Below, piece by piece: positions 26,153 through 35,536 of a stretch of 64,000 nucleotides of DNA. This DNA is from Kangiellaceae bacterium (GTDB taxonomy: Bacteria; Pseudomonadota; Gammaproteobacteria; Enterobacterales; Kangiellaceae). A model generated the notes under the pieces. That model was not told where the DNA came from. It did no database searches and saw only the letters and a program-made list of their open reading frames with translations. The DNA is taken from NCBI GenBank assembly GCA_019090895.1, contig JAHRVB010000134.1, forward strand, positions 1 through 64,000, read 5' to 3'. The number at the start of each line of letters is the position of its first letter. Positions within the stretch are counted from its first letter, which is position 1. The position numbers were made by a program, and so were the translations under genes.

Positions 26153-26788
26153 ATGAACAATAATTCAGCATTTACCAACCGAGTGATAGCATCAATGTTG
26201 TCACTAACTTTACTCACTGCGGCAGGATGCGGTGGAATTAGTAGCAAACGACTAAAACAAATCGGTGCAGTCGTCGCCATTGGGGTCGCTGCCAAATTGA
26301 TTTATGACATGGTCGTAGATTATCAATCTAAACAAATCAATGATGAAGGTGAAGTGGTTGATCGTTATATCGAGAATCACGGAGCGTTGCCTGCACAACC
26401 AGTTTTGGTTAATTATGAATCGAATATTAAGCCGGGTGAAGTTGTCACTGCCGGTAACGATATTTCTATTCAATCGAAACTGGAGGTTGTTAGAGGTGCC
26501 GATAGCCGAACCGTTGAAATACAAGAAAAAATTACGATTTTTGATAATGAAGATAATACTAAAGAGTTGAAAAGCTTAACAAAAGTTGTGAATACTGAAT
26601 CTAAAAAAAGCGGTGCATTTGAAAACGAATTTACCTTTAAATTACCAAAAGGTATGCCACAAGGTGTCTATCCAGTGCGAACTATTGTCATTGTAGATGG
26701 CAAAGAACAGCCAGCGAAGAATAGCCAAATGCAGTTGGTATTTAATGGTCGGTTCAAAGGCTCCTTTGAGAGAGTCGCTTCCCACTAG
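26153..26788 (+). CDS. Uncharacterised lipoprotein downstream of the Ser/Thr kinase
   Basis: 211 aa. Signal peptide with lipobox LLTAAGC at about residues 20-26, then a Gly-rich start and a short hydrophobic stretch (IGAVVAIGVAAKLIYDMVV). The rest is soluble and beta-rich, with an Ig-like feel in the last 110 residues (KLEVVRGADSRTVEIQEKI to QMQLVFNGRF). I do not recognise a named family. It lies 48 bases after the kinase gene on the same strand and before a 12-bp stem palindrome, which suggests a two-gene unit. It could be an envelope partner of the kinase; that is only context. Confidence 0.75.
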   Translation: MNNNSAFTNRVIASMLSLTLLTAAGCGGISSKRLKQIGAVVAIGVAAKLIYDMVVDYQSKQINDEGEVVDRYIENHGALPAQPVLVNYESNIKPGEVVTAGNDISIQSKLEVVRGADSRTVEIQEKITIFDNEDNTKELKSLTKVVNTESKKSGAFENEFTFKLPKGMPQGVYPVRTIVIVDGKEQPAKNSQMQLVFNGRFKGSFERVASH

Positions 26789-26797
26789 TTTTTCTAA

Positions 26798-26831
26798 GGA
26801 GCTAGATTGAAACTCATTGCAATCTAGCTCC
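26798..26831. terminator. 12-bp perfect stem-loop overlapping the rpsF -35 element
   Basis: GGAGCTAGATTG (26798-26809), 10-base loop, CAATCTAGCTCC (26820-26831). It sits just after the lipoprotein stop but has no T-run. The right arm overlaps the -35 box (26817-26822) of the promoter candidate for rpsF, so it may be a terminator, an operator, or both. Confidence 0.55.
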
Positions 26832-26845
26832 ATCCCTCGTATAAT
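26817..26845 (+). promoter_or_regulatory. Sigma-70 promoter of the rpsF operon
   Basis: TTGCAA (26817-26822), 17-base spacer, perfect TATAAT (26840-26845). Transcription would start near 26852, leaving a leader of about 145 bases before rpsF. Confidence 0.75.
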
Positions 26846-26929
26846 CCCGCGCTCTTGGAATCGAGAGCGATCTTTTGTTGCCGATTTTCAAGTTAAACAA
26901 TAAATTATATTTATACAATTCGACTTAAC

Positions 26930-26990
26930 TCCTTGTTACTTAAATCGTTTATAAATCAAACGCTTAAGTGACTGGAAACCGTGAGGAGCT
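26930..26990 (+). promoter_or_regulatory. Candidate S6:S18 autoregulatory leader of rpsF
   Basis: The last 70 bases before rpsF can fold as a hairpin (ACTTAA, AT, CGTTT, loop ATAAATC, AAACG, C, TTAAGT). An outer pairing of CTCC with GGAG would enclose the single-stranded segment GGAAACCG. A bulged CCG next to such a stem is the feature bound by the S6:S18 complex in known leaders. The outer pairing would mask the ribosome-binding site. Folding done by eye. Confidence 0.5.
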
Positions 26991-26996
26991 TTACAA

Positions 26997-27440
26997 ATGC
27001 GACACTATGAAATCGTATTTCTAGTGCACCCTGATCAAAGCGATCAGGTACCTGCCATGATAGAAAGATATTCCGCTGTTGTTACAGACGCAGGCGGAAG
27101 TATTCATCGAACTGAAGATTGGGGCCGTCGTCAATTAGCCTATCCAATCAACAATTCACACAAAGCACACTATGTTCTACTAAACGTTGAATCAGAGTAT
27201 GCATCTATTTCTGAGTTAGAAAACCTGTTCAAATTTAATGACGCGGTTCTTAGAAGCCTAGTTATTAAAATGAAAGGACCTGTTACTGAAGCGTCTCCTC
27301 TTGTTAAAGCAAAAGAAGAAGCTGCTAAGCGTTTTGATTCATCCGATAAGAAACGTGAAGAAACTACTACAGAAGAAGCGCCTAAAGCTGAAGAAGCACC
27401 TAAAGCCGAAGAAGCAACTACTGATTCAGAAACTGAATAA
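26997..27440 (+). CDS. rpsF: 30S ribosomal protein S6
   Basis: 147 aa. The N-terminus [21 protein letters not shown] and the block [16 protein letters not shown] are diagnostic of S6. The globular domain (about 1-100) is followed by an acidic low-complexity tail with a repeated EEAPKA unit. S6 binds 16S rRNA together with S18 in the small subunit platform. A GAGGAG ribosome-binding site precedes the ATG. First gene of rpsF-rpsR-rplI; the enterobacterial priB between rpsF and rpsR is absent here. Confidence 0.97.
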   Translation: MRHYEIVFLVHPDQSDQVPAMIERYSAVVTDAGGSIHRTEDWGRRQLAYPINNSHKAHYVLLNVESEYASISELENLFKFNDAVLRSLVIKMKGPVTEASPLVKAKEEAAKRFDSSDKKREETTTEEAPKAEEAPKAEEATTDSETE

Positions 27441-27454
27441 CGGAGGAATAGAAC

Positions 27455-27682
27455 ATGTCTCGATTTTTTAGACGTCGTAAATACTGCCGCTTCACTGCTG
27501 AAGGTGTAACGGAAATAGATTATAAAGACTTAGCTACATTGAAAAGCTACGTTACTGAAACAGGTAAAATTGTTCCTAGCCGGATTACCGGTACTCGAGC
27601 AAAATATCAACGCCAGCTGTCTACAGCGGTAAAACGAGCGCGCTTTTTGGCTTTATTGCCATATTCTGACGCTCATAAATAA
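27455..27682 (+). CDS. rpsR: 30S ribosomal protein S18
   Basis: 75 aa, standard S18 length. It opens with the basic [17 protein letters not shown] and carries the RNA-binding core [20 protein letters not shown]. It partners with S6 on 16S rRNA, and both probably bind the leader upstream of rpsF. The gene starts 14 bases after rpsF with a GGAGGAA ribosome-binding site. Confidence 0.98.
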   Translation: MSRFFRRRKYCRFTAEGVTEIDYKDLATLKSYVTETGKIVPSRITGTRAKYQRQLSTAVKRARFLALLPYSDAHK

Positions 27683-27711
27683 GCAACGATTAACGAATAG
27701 GGGATAGACTA

Positions 27712-28164
27712 ATGCAAGTCATTCTACTTGAAAATATCCGTAATCTTGGCGAGCTGGGCGATAATGTTTCGGTAGCAAATGGATACGGACGTAATTTTTT
27801 GTTGCCGAAGGGTAAAGCAGTACCAGCAACAAAAGATAACACAGAAAAATTTGAAGCACGTCGTGCTGAGCTAGAAAAGAAAGCCGCAGATATTTTAGCT
27901 GCTGCACAAGCGAGAGCAGCACAAATTGCTGAGCTTAATGTGTCTATCGAAGCTCACAGTGGAGACGAAGGTAAGTTATTTGGTTCTGTTGGAACTAAAG
28001 ACATTGCAGATGCTGCATCTGCTGCTGGTGTTGCTGTTGAAAAGCATGAAGTTAGATTGCCTAATGGTGCTCTTAGAAATACCGGTGAATTTGAGATTAG
28101 CGTAAATTTACATTCAGATGTAAATGCGATTCTTAAATTAACGGTTGTTGCTCAAGAAGACTAA
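27712..28164 (+). CDS. rplI: 50S ribosomal protein L9
   Basis: 150 aa, the normal L9 length. The N-terminal RNA-binding domain [17 protein letters not shown] with [13 protein letters not shown] is followed by a long connecting helix ([22 protein letters not shown]) and the C-terminal domain (about 80-150). L9 binds 23S rRNA domain V. Last gene of the rpsF operon; two hairpins, the second a clear terminator, follow. Confidence 0.98.
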   Translation: MQVILLENIRNLGELGDNVSVANGYGRNFLLPKGKAVPATKDNTEKFEARRAELEKKAADILAAAQARAAQIAELNVSIEAHSGDEGKLFGSVGTKDIADAASAAGVAVEKHEVRLPNGALRNTGEFEISVNLHSDVNAILKLTVVAQED

Positions 28165-28179
28165 TCAATTTATTTGATT

Positions 28180-28258
28180 AGTGGTTTGAGATATTGATCT
28201 CAAACCACTCAAGTGACAAAATGAAACACCCGTGACCTTAGGTTTCGGGTGTTTTTTT
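28180..28258 (+). terminator. Tandem stem-loops ending the rpsF-rpsR-rplI operon
   Basis: The first hairpin is a 13-bp perfect stem (28180-28192 with 28197-28209) with a 4-base loop. The second is AAACACCCG (28224-28232) with CGGGTGTTT (28246-28254) followed by a T-run. The second has the form of a rho-independent terminator. Confidence 0.88.
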
Positions 28259-28325
28259 ATGCACAGACAATACCTAGAGCTTAAAACATACAAAAAATAC
28301 GGTTATACCGTGTGAGAGTAACCCA

Positions 28326-29699
28326 TTGATTACTGAAGACCGCCAAGTAAGAAACATCAAAATGCCACCACATTCATTAGAAGCTGAGCAATCAGTGCTG
28401 GGTGGATTAATTCTTGATAACGAGGCCTGGGAAAAAGTTGCTGAGAAGATTGTTGCGGAAGATTTCTATCGAAATGATCACAAATTAATATTTAGGGCGC
28501 TTCATTACTTAGCTGAAAATGCTCGTCCAATGGATGTGGTTACTTTATTTGAATTTCTGGAGCAAGACGGAGAGGCCGACGAAATTGGTGGATTGGCTTA
28601 TATTGCCGATCTCGCCAAGAACACCCCAAGTGCATCAAATATAGGGGCATATGCCGATATTGTCCGAGAGCGCGCCGTTCTTCGTTCTTTAATTAGCGTT
28701 GCCAACGAAATTGCCGATTCAGCTTATGAGCCAAAAGGGCGCAAACCAGATGAGTTATTGGACATGGCAGAGTCCAAGGTTTTCAAAATTGCTGAAGAGA
28801 GAGAGAGCAACGATGCAGGGCCTGAATTCGTTGGTCACATATTACCAAGAGCACTCGATCGACTAGAGGAAATTCAAAAATCAAAAGGTGGTATTACCGG
28901 AACAGCCACAGGGTTTAAAGATTTTGATGATATGACTTCGGGATTACAACCTGCGGATCTAGTAATAATTGCGGGAAGACCTTCAATGGGTAAAACGACC
29001 GTAGCAATGAACATTGCTGAACACGCGGCTATACACGGTGGGAAACCTGTTCTGGTTTTCAGTATGGAAATGCCTTCTCAGTCTTTGTTGATGCGTTCCT
29101 TCGCGTCAATAGGGGGGATTGATGCGACTCGATTAAGAACCGGGACACTGGATGACCGTGATTGGGATAACCTCTCGGTGGCCAGTAATATTCTGAAAAA
29201 TAATTGTAAGATGTTTATTGATGATTCCGCTGGATTATCACCAACAGAAGTTAGAAGCCGGGCTCGAAGAGTGGTTCGAGAACACGGTGAAATGGGGATG
29301 ATTTTGATTGATTATTTGCAGTTGATGCGAGTGCCAGGTATGAGTGAAAACAGAACTCAAGAAGTTTCAGAAATATCACGTTCTTTAAAGGCACTAGCCA
29401 AAGAGCTAGAATGCCCTGTGATAGCTCTGAGTCAGCTTAATCGGTCATTGGAGCAACGTGCAGACAGGCGACCCGTTATGTCTGACCTTCGTGAATCTGG
29501 AGCAATTGAGCAAGATGCGGATTTAATTTGTTTTATTTATCGCGATGAGGTTTATAACCCCGAAACTGAAAGAAAAGGCATTGCAGAAATTATTATTGGA
29601 AAGCAACGTAACGGTCCTATTGGTACTGTGAACGTCTCTTTCCAAGGCCACTACAACCGTTTTGTAAATTATACTCCAGCGTATGATGACGAGTATTAG
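28326..29699 (+). CDS. dnaB: Replicative DNA helicase DnaB
   Basis: 457 aa. The N-terminal DnaB domain (MPPHSLEAEQSVLGGLILDN; about 12-120) is joined by a linker to the RecA-like helicase domain with Walker A GRPSMGKTT (about residues 218-226), Walker B ILIDYLQLM, and the conserved SDLRESGAIEQDAD and GKQRNGPIGTV blocks. It is the ring helicase that unwinds DNA ahead of the replisome. The start used is TTG at 28326, which adds a short leader before KMPPHS; the first ATG in frame (MPPHS) would give a protein slightly shorter than usual. It stands downstream of the rplI terminator, so it has its own promoter. No intein. Confidence 0.96.
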   Translation: MITEDRQVRNIKMPPHSLEAEQSVLGGLILDNEAWEKVAEKIVAEDFYRNDHKLIFRALHYLAENARPMDVVTLFEFLEQDGEADEIGGLAYIADLAKNTPSASNIGAYADIVRERAVLRSLISVANEIADSAYEPKGRKPDELLDMAESKVFKIAEERESNDAGPEFVGHILPRALDRLEEIQKSKGGITGTATGFKDFDDMTSGLQPADLVIIAGRPSMGKTTVAMNIAEHAAIHGGKPVLVFSMEMPSQSLLMRSFASIGGIDATRLRTGTLDDRDWDNLSVASNILKNNCKMFIDDSAGLSPTEVRSRARRVVREHGEMGMILIDYLQLMRVPGMSENRTQEVSEISRSLKALAKELECPVIALSQLNRSLEQRADRRPVMSDLRESGAIEQDADLICFIYRDEVYNPETERKGIAEIIIGKQRNGPIGTVNVSFQGHYNRFVNYTPAYDDEY

Positions 29700-29785
29700 C
29701 CGACAACTATGTTTGACAAAATAATAAAGATTCCAAAATGATGATACAACGGGCAAATTATCTTAGACAAAGGTGAAGCCTTGGT

Positions 29786-30205
29786 ATGTGGAAACAAAAT
29801 ATAATAATCTTGGCTCCAAGGCGTCGCGGATTTCATTTAATCACAGATGAAGTCTTGGAGCATTTACCTGAAATAAAGACCTGCAACATCGGCTTATTGC
29901 ATCTATTCATTCAGCATACGTCAGCATCTTTGACGATCAATGAAAACGCTGACCCGACAGTTAGAAGCGACTTAGAGAGCCACTTCAATCATTTTGTTCC
30001 TGAATCACAATCTTATTATCGACATGACTACGAAGGGCCTGACGACATGCCTGCTCATATAAAAAGTTCAATTCTCGGTGCTAGCGTCAGTGTTCCTATT
30101 ACAACAGGCCATTTAAATTTGGGAGCATGGCAGGGGATTTATCTTTGTGAACACAGAAATATAGGAGGCAATCGAAAGCTTGTAGCAACGGTCCAAGGTG
30201 AATGA
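29786..30205 (+). CDS. yjbQ: YjbQ/UPF0047 family protein
   Basis: 139 aa, the full UPF0047 length. The family core is visible: LLHLFIQHTSASLTINENADPTVRSDLE (about 37-65), the HDYEGPDDMPAHIKSS block with the conserved histidine and aspartates (about 82-98), and TGHLNLGAWQGIYLCEHR (about 112-130). Members can replace thiamine-phosphate synthase in genetic tests in E. coli, but the physiological role is unclear. It follows dnaB by 86 bases and is closed by a 10-bp stem-loop at 30236-30259. Confidence 0.93.
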   Translation: MWKQNIIILAPRRRGFHLITDEVLEHLPEIKTCNIGLLHLFIQHTSASLTINENADPTVRSDLESHFNHFVPESQSYYRHDYEGPDDMPAHIKSSILGASVSVPITTGHLNLGAWQGIYLCEHRNIGGNRKLVATVQGE

Positions 30206-30235
30206 ATCTTGTTGTAGTTGGCTCACAATAATACC

Positions 30236-30259
30236 TCGATAAAACATTCGTTTTATCGA
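30236..30259 (+). terminator. Stem-loop after yjbQ
   Basis: TCGATAAAAC (30236-30245), loop ATTC, GTTTTATCGA (30250-30259), a 10-bp perfect stem without a T-run. Confidence 0.5.
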
Positions 30260-30405
30260 ATAACCCCTTGAATTAAAGAAAAATAGGCAAGGTTTCAGTA
30301 TCTTGTCTATGCTTAGCTAATGTATGGATGATTATAATAAAGACTGTGCTCGCCAAGCAATAAATCGGAATTTAGAAGCGGCACAAAACAAATCTGAGGT
30401 TTCTT

Positions 30406-32409
30406 ATGAATTTAACTGTAACAGCACGAATAGCAGGTGGCGCTGGTCTGGTCATATTGCTTCTTGCTTTACTTGTATTTAGCAGTCTGTCGGGTGTTAA
30501 CAGCATCAATGATGGTTTGGTGGAAGTAACTGAAAAATCGACGCCTATGTTAGTCGAACAAGGTGAAATCGTTCAATCTTTACTTCAAGCCTCGGCAGAA
30601 GTGAATTTTTATCACCAAACGGCGGAGTCAGCAAATTTGGCAACGGTCGCCAGTCAATATGAGGCGCAAATCAAGAAAAATCAAAAAGCGCGAGTTCGAT
30701 TAACAAGTTTAGCTGAAGATTTTTCTGAAGTGTCAGCCCCTCTACTTAAGAGCCAAGAAAGCTTACAAGAATATCTCGACATTGTTCCAAAGTCATTCGA
30801 GGCTCACAAGCAGGATTTAAATTTACGCAGTGCCATACAAAATAAACGTGGCGACTTCGAGGACATGGCGGATGAGTTAGGGTCGATGTTATCGGACTTC
30901 TCAGACGAAGTTTCTAACCAACAAGCTAGCTCTGCACTCGGTTCCATGTCGAGCATGATTGAAGAAGCAACTATTACGGTTATGGATGCTCTGGTTTTTA
31001 CTAGTTCGTCTCAAGTGGAATCGGCCGTAAGCGACCTCAATTCACTATTTGCCGACTTTGATTCTAAATTCGGAACGGTAAGAAACGATAGTGAAGCAAC
31101 TCGAAATGAGTATTTTTCTTCAAGCCAAGAGGCCACACTAACATTTAAAGATCTAGTTAACGGCAACCAAGGTATTCTCAGAATGCTTGAACAGCAACTA
31201 CTTGCTAAAGAGTCTGCCAATGCCTTGTTACTAGAGACTGGTCAAATTTCTACCCAAGTACTTTCTAATCTCAAAAAAGTCTCTGATAGTGTTAACCAAT
31301 TAACGGCCAGTATTAAAGCTGAAGCAAATGAAAACGTCAGTTCAAGTCGTACTCTAATTCTTGTGTTTGCAGTTATTGCCATTGTTGTTGCGATCGGTAT
31401 CAACGTTTGGGTACTACAAAGTATTCGCTCGCCATTGACCGAAGTATTACGGGTTATGGAAAAAGTCTCGGATGGAGATTTAAGAGAAAACGTAGTTGTA
31501 CATAGTACTGATGAGATCGGAAAACTATCAGAAGGTTTCAATCAGTTGATCAATCAGCTCAGTGGCATGCTGAATGAGATATCCGCTAGTTCACAGCAAC
31601 TATCGGCTGCAGCGGAGCAAACTTCGGCGATCTCGAGTGAAAGCCATGCAAACATTAATAAGCAAAAAGAACAAACGGATATGATAGCGACGGCTATGAC
31701 CGAAATGACGGCGACCGTTGATGAGGTGGCGTCGAGTGCGACAAATACTTCTAAGGAAGTTAATAATGCAGACAGAGACGCGATTGAAGGACAAAAAATC
31801 GTTCAAAATAACATTGCGACCATTAATGGCTTGGCCCAAGAAATTCAAAATGCTGCTCAAGTCATTGATAAGTTGGACCAATACAGTACCAATATAGGAA
31901 CAGTATTAGATGTTATTCGTGGTATAGCAGATCAGACTAACCTACTCGCACTAAACGCGGCCATTGAAGCGGCTAGAGCGGGAGAGCAAGGACGAGGTTT
32001 CGCGGTAGTTGCCGACGAAGTGAGAACTTTGGCTAGTAAGACCCAAGAATCAACTTCAGAAATTCAAGAGATGATTGAACGGTTACAATCAGGGACCATG
32101 GAAGCGGTTAAAGTGATGAAAACGAGTACCCAAGAAGCTCAAAATAGTGTCGATGAAACGGCGAAAGCGGGCGTGTCATTATCGAAAATAGCAGAAGCTG
32201 TTAGTGTCATTAATGATATGAGTAGTCATATTGCTAGTGCGGCAGATGAACAAAGTACTGTATCTAGAGAAATGCATGAAAATATTCTTTCGATATCTCA
32301 CTCAGCCGATCAAACAGCGCAGGGCGCAAGCGAGAATTTAGCGGCTAGCCAGGAAATGGCCAAGCTAGCTGAAAACCTTCAACATCTTGTGGGACGATTC
32401 CAGTTTTAG
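30406..32409 (+). CDS. Methyl-accepting chemotaxis protein
   Basis: 667 aa chemoreceptor. The first transmembrane helix is at about residues 10-30 and the second at about 318-340 ([21 protein letters not shown]). They enclose a roughly 285-residue periplasmic domain that looks all-helical and is long enough for a helical bimodular sensor, though I cannot assign it. HAMP follows (about 340-395), then the coiled-coil signalling domain with the hairpin tip [18 protein letters not shown] and [12 protein letters not shown]. It ends in HLVGRFQF with no CheR-docking pentapeptide. It stands alone and is closed by a clear terminator. Ligand unknown. Confidence 0.95.
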   Translation: MNLTVTARIAGGAGLVILLLALLVFSSLSGVNSINDGLVEVTEKSTPMLVEQGEIVQSLLQASAEVNFYHQTAESANLATVASQYEAQIKKNQKARVRLTSLAEDFSEVSAPLLKSQESLQEYLDIVPKSFEAHKQDLNLRSAIQNKRGDFEDMADELGSMLSDFSDEVSNQQASSALGSMSSMIEEATITVMDALVFTSSSQVESAVSDLNSLFADFDSKFGTVRNDSEATRNEYFSSSQEATLTFKDLVNGNQGILRMLEQQLLAKESANALLLETGQISTQVLSNLKKVSDSVNQLTASIKAEANENVSSSRTLILVFAVIAIVVAIGINVWVLQSIRSPLTEVLRVMEKVSDGDLRENVVVHSTDEIGKLSEGFNQLINQLSGMLNEISASSQQLSAAAEQTSAISSESHANINKQKEQTDMIATAMTEMTATVDEVASSATNTSKEVNNADRDAIEGQKIVQNNIATINGLAQEIQNAAQVIDKLDQYSTNIGTVLDVIRGIADQTNLLALNAAIEAARAGEQGRGFAVVADEVRTLASKTQESTSEIQEMIERLQSGTMEAVKVMKTSTQEAQNSVDETAKAGVSLSKIAEAVSVINDMSSHIASAADEQSTVSREMHENILSISHSADQTAQGASENLAASQEMAKLAENLQHLVGRFQF

Positions 32410-32418
32410 GCTATTTCG

Positions 32419-32453
32419 AAAACACCGAAGTACGAAACCTTCGGTGTTTTTTT
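32419..32453 (+). terminator. Rho-independent terminator after the chemoreceptor
   Basis: AAAACACCGAAG (32419-32430), 8-base loop, CTTCGGTGTTTT (32439-32450) and further T residues. Confidence 0.92.
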
Positions 32454-32575
32454 AGATGCTCTTTATTACCTTTTTGGGGCGATCTATCTAATTTGCATAT
32501 TGTATATTTATTATGAACAGATAAGATATCTGGATAGATAAATCGACTCATCGATATCACATTATTCAATCATTA

Positions 32576-33331
32576 TTAGAAAAAGCTAAAGCCTACTTCT
32601 AAAGCGCCTTTTTTTAAAGCCGGGTTCCACATTGCTGTCGCAAACACCGGCAAGTTGTACTCCGATATTCGAAGAGATTTATTATAGGTAAACCCTACAT
32701 TAACGATATTGGCCTTATCATCGTAGAAGTTTTCATCATCCATCGGAGAAAATGCCCCTGCGATAAAGACATCAAGCACAGCATTATCTTTTCCTTTCCA
32801 AGTTGGAATTCTTACCTCGAGATAGTTCGTATAGGCTTGCTTGTCATTACCACTTTCCTCATCAGTATAAGTGTCAATCCCTTGTACAATTACTGAATAG
32901 TAGAGCGAAATAGGCATTTCACCTGCAAAGGTATAGCCGAGCCCAATATCGGTGAAATTTCCCGTTTTTGATGGGTCTTTAGAATAATTAAAGATATCAA
33001 CATTGTCGACAGACGAATGATTACCATGATTAACTATTTCAACGAACCATTTGTCGTTAAATTTGTATTTCGTAAAATAGGTAAATTCTTGAAATTCGCC
33101 GTTGAAACTAGCTCCTCCCCATACTCCGGTTTGAGATTTCTCGTCTGCACTTAGATAAGACAATGTTCCTCCGGTCATAACACCTGGCGTTACTATAAAG
33201 CCGTGCCATAGATGATTTGTTTTGACTTGAAAATTAAGATCGAATTCTCCAGTGTTTTCTGCTTGAGTAACAATACTACAAAATAATATAGCTGTGGCTA
33301 TTGTGAATCGGTTTACACGCTTGTTATACAT
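32576..33331 (-). CDS. Small outer-membrane-type protein of unknown function
   Basis: 251 aa from the ATG at 33331, which has GGAGGT seven bases upstream; the longer frame begins with a TTG inside that ribosome-binding site. A signal peptide ends after SIVTQAEN. The mature part is made of alternating, aromatic-rich strands such as LNFQVKTNHLWHGFIVTPG and YFTKYKFNDKWFVEI, and ends with a strand finishing in FSFF. This is what an outer-membrane beta-barrel looks like, perhaps 10-12 strands. It resembles the TorF-like group of putative porin-like proteins, but I cannot name it firmly. It is monocistronic, convergent with the chemoreceptor. Confidence 0.68.
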   Translation of the reverse strand: MYNKRVNRFTIATAILFCSIVTQAENTGEFDLNFQVKTNHLWHGFIVTPGVMTGGTLSYLSADEKSQTGVWGGASFNGEFQEFTYFTKYKFNDKWFVEIVNHGNHSSVDNVDIFNYSKDPSKTGNFTDIGLGYTFAGEMPISLYYSVIVQGIDTYTDEESGNDKQAYTNYLEVRIPTWKGKDNAVLDVFIAGAFSPMDDENFYDDKANIVNVGFTYNKSLRISEYNLPVFATAMWNPALKKGALEVGFSFF

Positions 33332-33577
33332 AATAATTACCTCCAATTAATTCGCATTCAAAGCATTCACTCACAGTTAATTATAGCTAATATGTGGAAT
33401 TGTCTACATTTGTTAGCACTAATTTAATTGATGTCTTTACTGATTAGTTAATTACTCCGACAGTGCATGGAGGGGTTATCGCTCGCTTGGATAGGCTTCA
33501 ATAGAGTTCTCGATAAAATTGTCGTAAAATGTGAATACAATTCTTGTTGATACTCTTCATTCACTAAATTTGATCTT

Positions 33578-34567
33578 ATGTCCAGAGGATTTACTTTTAA
33601 CTCTATGATTTCTAACAGACTTTCTGTCGCCCCCATGATGGACTGGACCGACCGGCACGCCCGATATTTCTTGCGTATTTTCTCATCGGAAACCTTGCTC
33701 TATACAGAAATGGTGACTTCTGGTGCAGTGTTAAATGGTGACCGCGAGAAATTGTTAGGTTACTCTTCAGATGAACACCCAATCGCTCTACAGCTTGGTG
33801 GGAGTAACCCTAGTGACTTAGCTGAGTGTGCGAAAATTGGTGAGGATTACGGTTACGACGAAATCAATCTCAATGTTGGTTGTCCTTCTGATCGAGTTCA
33901 GTCTGGAAGAATAGGCGCCTGTTTAATGGCCGAACCAGAGTTAGTGTCAGAATGTGTTGTGAAAATGAAGCAAGCAACTAAATTGCCTGTTACTGTAAAA
34001 CACAGAACTGGGATTGATGATTTGGATTCGTATGAATTACTTCATCATTTTGTAAAAGTGGTTGCAGATTCCGGGTGTGATAGTTTTATTGTTCATGCCC
34101 GAAAAGCGATACTTTCGGGATTAAGTCCAAAGCAAAACCGTGAAATACCTCCTTTGAAATATGACATGGTTTATCAATTGAAAAGCGATTTTCCTCAGCT
34201 TGAAATATCAATAAATGGTGGCATAAAAACTATCAGCGACTCCCTTGAACATTTGCGGTTAGTTGACGGTGTAATGATAGGCAGGGAGGCGTATCATAAC
34301 CCCTATATTCTCGCTGGTGTTGATAGTCGTGTATTCAATCAATCGACCAAAATCGTTTCAAGATTCGAAGTCGTAAATGCAATGATTCCCTATATTGAGC
34401 AGCATCTGTCTGTTGGCGGCAAATTGCAGCATATTACTCGTCATATGCTTGGTCTTTTTCATGCCCAGCCAAACGGCAAACTTTGGCGTCGTTATTTAAG
34501 TGAAAAAGTGACCAAACCAAATGCTGGAATTAAGATTATAAAGGAAGCGGTTAAGCTCGTTTCGTAG
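33578..34567 (+). CDS. dusA: tRNA-dihydrouridine(20/20a) synthase DusA
   Basis: 329 aa flavoenzyme that reduces uridine 20/20a in the tRNA D-loop. Diagnostic blocks: SVAPMMDWTDRHARYFLR, LLYTEMVTSGA, HPIALQLGGSNP, the active-site segment NLNVGCPSDRVQ with the catalytic cysteine (about residue 107), FIVHARKAILSGLSPKQNRE and GVMIGREAYHNPY. These match DusA rather than DusB or DusC. ATG 33578 is used; an ATG nine codons later is possible. Monocistronic, followed by a stem-loop at 34606-34630. Confidence 0.95.
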   Translation: MSRGFTFNSMISNRLSVAPMMDWTDRHARYFLRIFSSETLLYTEMVTSGAVLNGDREKLLGYSSDEHPIALQLGGSNPSDLAECAKIGEDYGYDEINLNVGCPSDRVQSGRIGACLMAEPELVSECVVKMKQATKLPVTVKHRTGIDDLDSYELLHHFVKVVADSGCDSFIVHARKAILSGLSPKQNREIPPLKYDMVYQLKSDFPQLEISINGGIKTISDSLEHLRLVDGVMIGREAYHNPYILAGVDSRVFNQSTKIVSRFEVVNAMIPYIEQHLSVGGKLQHITRHMLGLFHAQPNGKLWRRYLSEKVTKPNAGIKIIKEAVKLVS

Positions 34568-34870
34568 GACAATTTACCTTCTCGTTTCCTACCATCAAAT
34601 TTGTTAAAAGCGCTAGAAGTTAGTGCTTTTACTCATTTCGCAATTCAATTCCCTTCAATAAACATTTATACATAAAGTGATAAAATCGGCTTAAAATCAA
34701 CAAGATAGAGTCTGGCTGGCAAGGTTGGCATAAAAAGTGAATTACTCTTAGGTAATCTGTTTAATTATTCCTAACCGGTGATAAGTAAGCAGGTTACCAG
34801 TCTGCGGGAACAATTTCGGAATCGACATTGGTTTCTTAACAAAATTAAACGGCATTAAGAGAGGATTACG
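34568..34870. other. Intergenic region between dusA and pspA
   Basis: About 300 bases. A 10-bp stem (34606-34615 with 34621-34630, one G.T pair) probably ends dusA. The remainder is presumably the pspA promoter region. I looked for a -24/-12 sigma-54 element as used by enterobacterial psp; the GG/GC spacing in CTGGCTGGCAAGGTTGGCAT does not fit. Confidence 0.5.
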
Positions 34871-35536
34871 ATGAGTGTATTTAAGCGATTTTCAGACGTA
34901 CTGAACAGTAATGTTAATGCGATGTTAGATAAAGCGGAAAATCCAGAGAAGCTAGTTCGAATGATCATTGGTGAAATGGAGTCAACTTTACTCAATGTCA
35001 GAACGGCATCAGCAAAAACGATTGCTGATAAAAAAGAGATGGAACGGCAGATCAAAAACTATCAAAGCGAAGTCGATTCTTGGCAGGAAAGAGCCGAACT
35101 TGCGTTAGATAAGGGCCGAGACGATTTAGCTAAACAAGCGTTGCAAGAAAAACATAGAGTTGAACAAGCTGTCGAAGCGCAAATTAAAGAGCTTGCTGCT
35201 TTGGAGACAGCCCTCGAGCGATTAGATCACGATATAGCGAAACTTCAGAGCAAATTAAATGAAGCTGTGGCTCGCCGAAAAGCGATAGTTGCTCGCCATG
35301 ATACCGTTAAGGCGACCGTTCACATGAGGAAGAATATTGACTCTAGTAGCATCGATACAGCGCTGGGTCGGTTCGATCGGTTTGAAAAGCGAATGGACCA
35401 ACTTGAAGCTGAAGTTGAAGCCATGGACTTAGGACGCAACGTCAGTTTGAGTCAACAAATTGATTCCTTGCAAGACAATGAAGATCTAGATAAAGAGTTA
35501 GAAGCGTTAAAACAAAAAATGAAGAAGGCTTCCTGA
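34871..35536 (+). CDS. pspA: Phage shock protein A
   Basis: 221 aa, the normal PspA length. It has the amphipathic N-terminus (MSVFKRFSDVLNSNVNAMLDKAENPEKLVRMII) and then a continuous coiled coil over most of the protein, with the PspA/IM30 features TLLNVRTASAKTIADKKE and AELALDKGRDDLAKQALQEK. It maintains the inner membrane under proton-motive-force stress. A GAGAGGA ribosome-binding site precedes the ATG. A PspC-domain gene follows after 97 bases. PspB and PspF genes are absent from the neighbourhood, unlike the enterobacterial operon. Confidence 0.95.
   Translation: MSVFKRFSDVLNSNVNAMLDKAENPEKLVRMIIGEMESTLLNVRTASAKTIADKKEMERQIKNYQSEVDSWQERAELALDKGRDDLAKQALQEKHRVEQAVEAQIKELAALETALERLDHDIAKLQSKLNEAVARRKAIVARHDTVKATVHMRKNIDSSSIDTALGRFDRFEKRMDQLEAEVEAMDLGRNVSLSQQIDSLQDNEDLDKELEALKQKMKKAS

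Noticed and set aside
34700-34740. Sigma-54 promoter upstream of pspA
   Set aside because: GG and GC dinucleotides are spaced 8 or 12 bases apart in the candidate, not the required 10, and no pspF gene is nearby.
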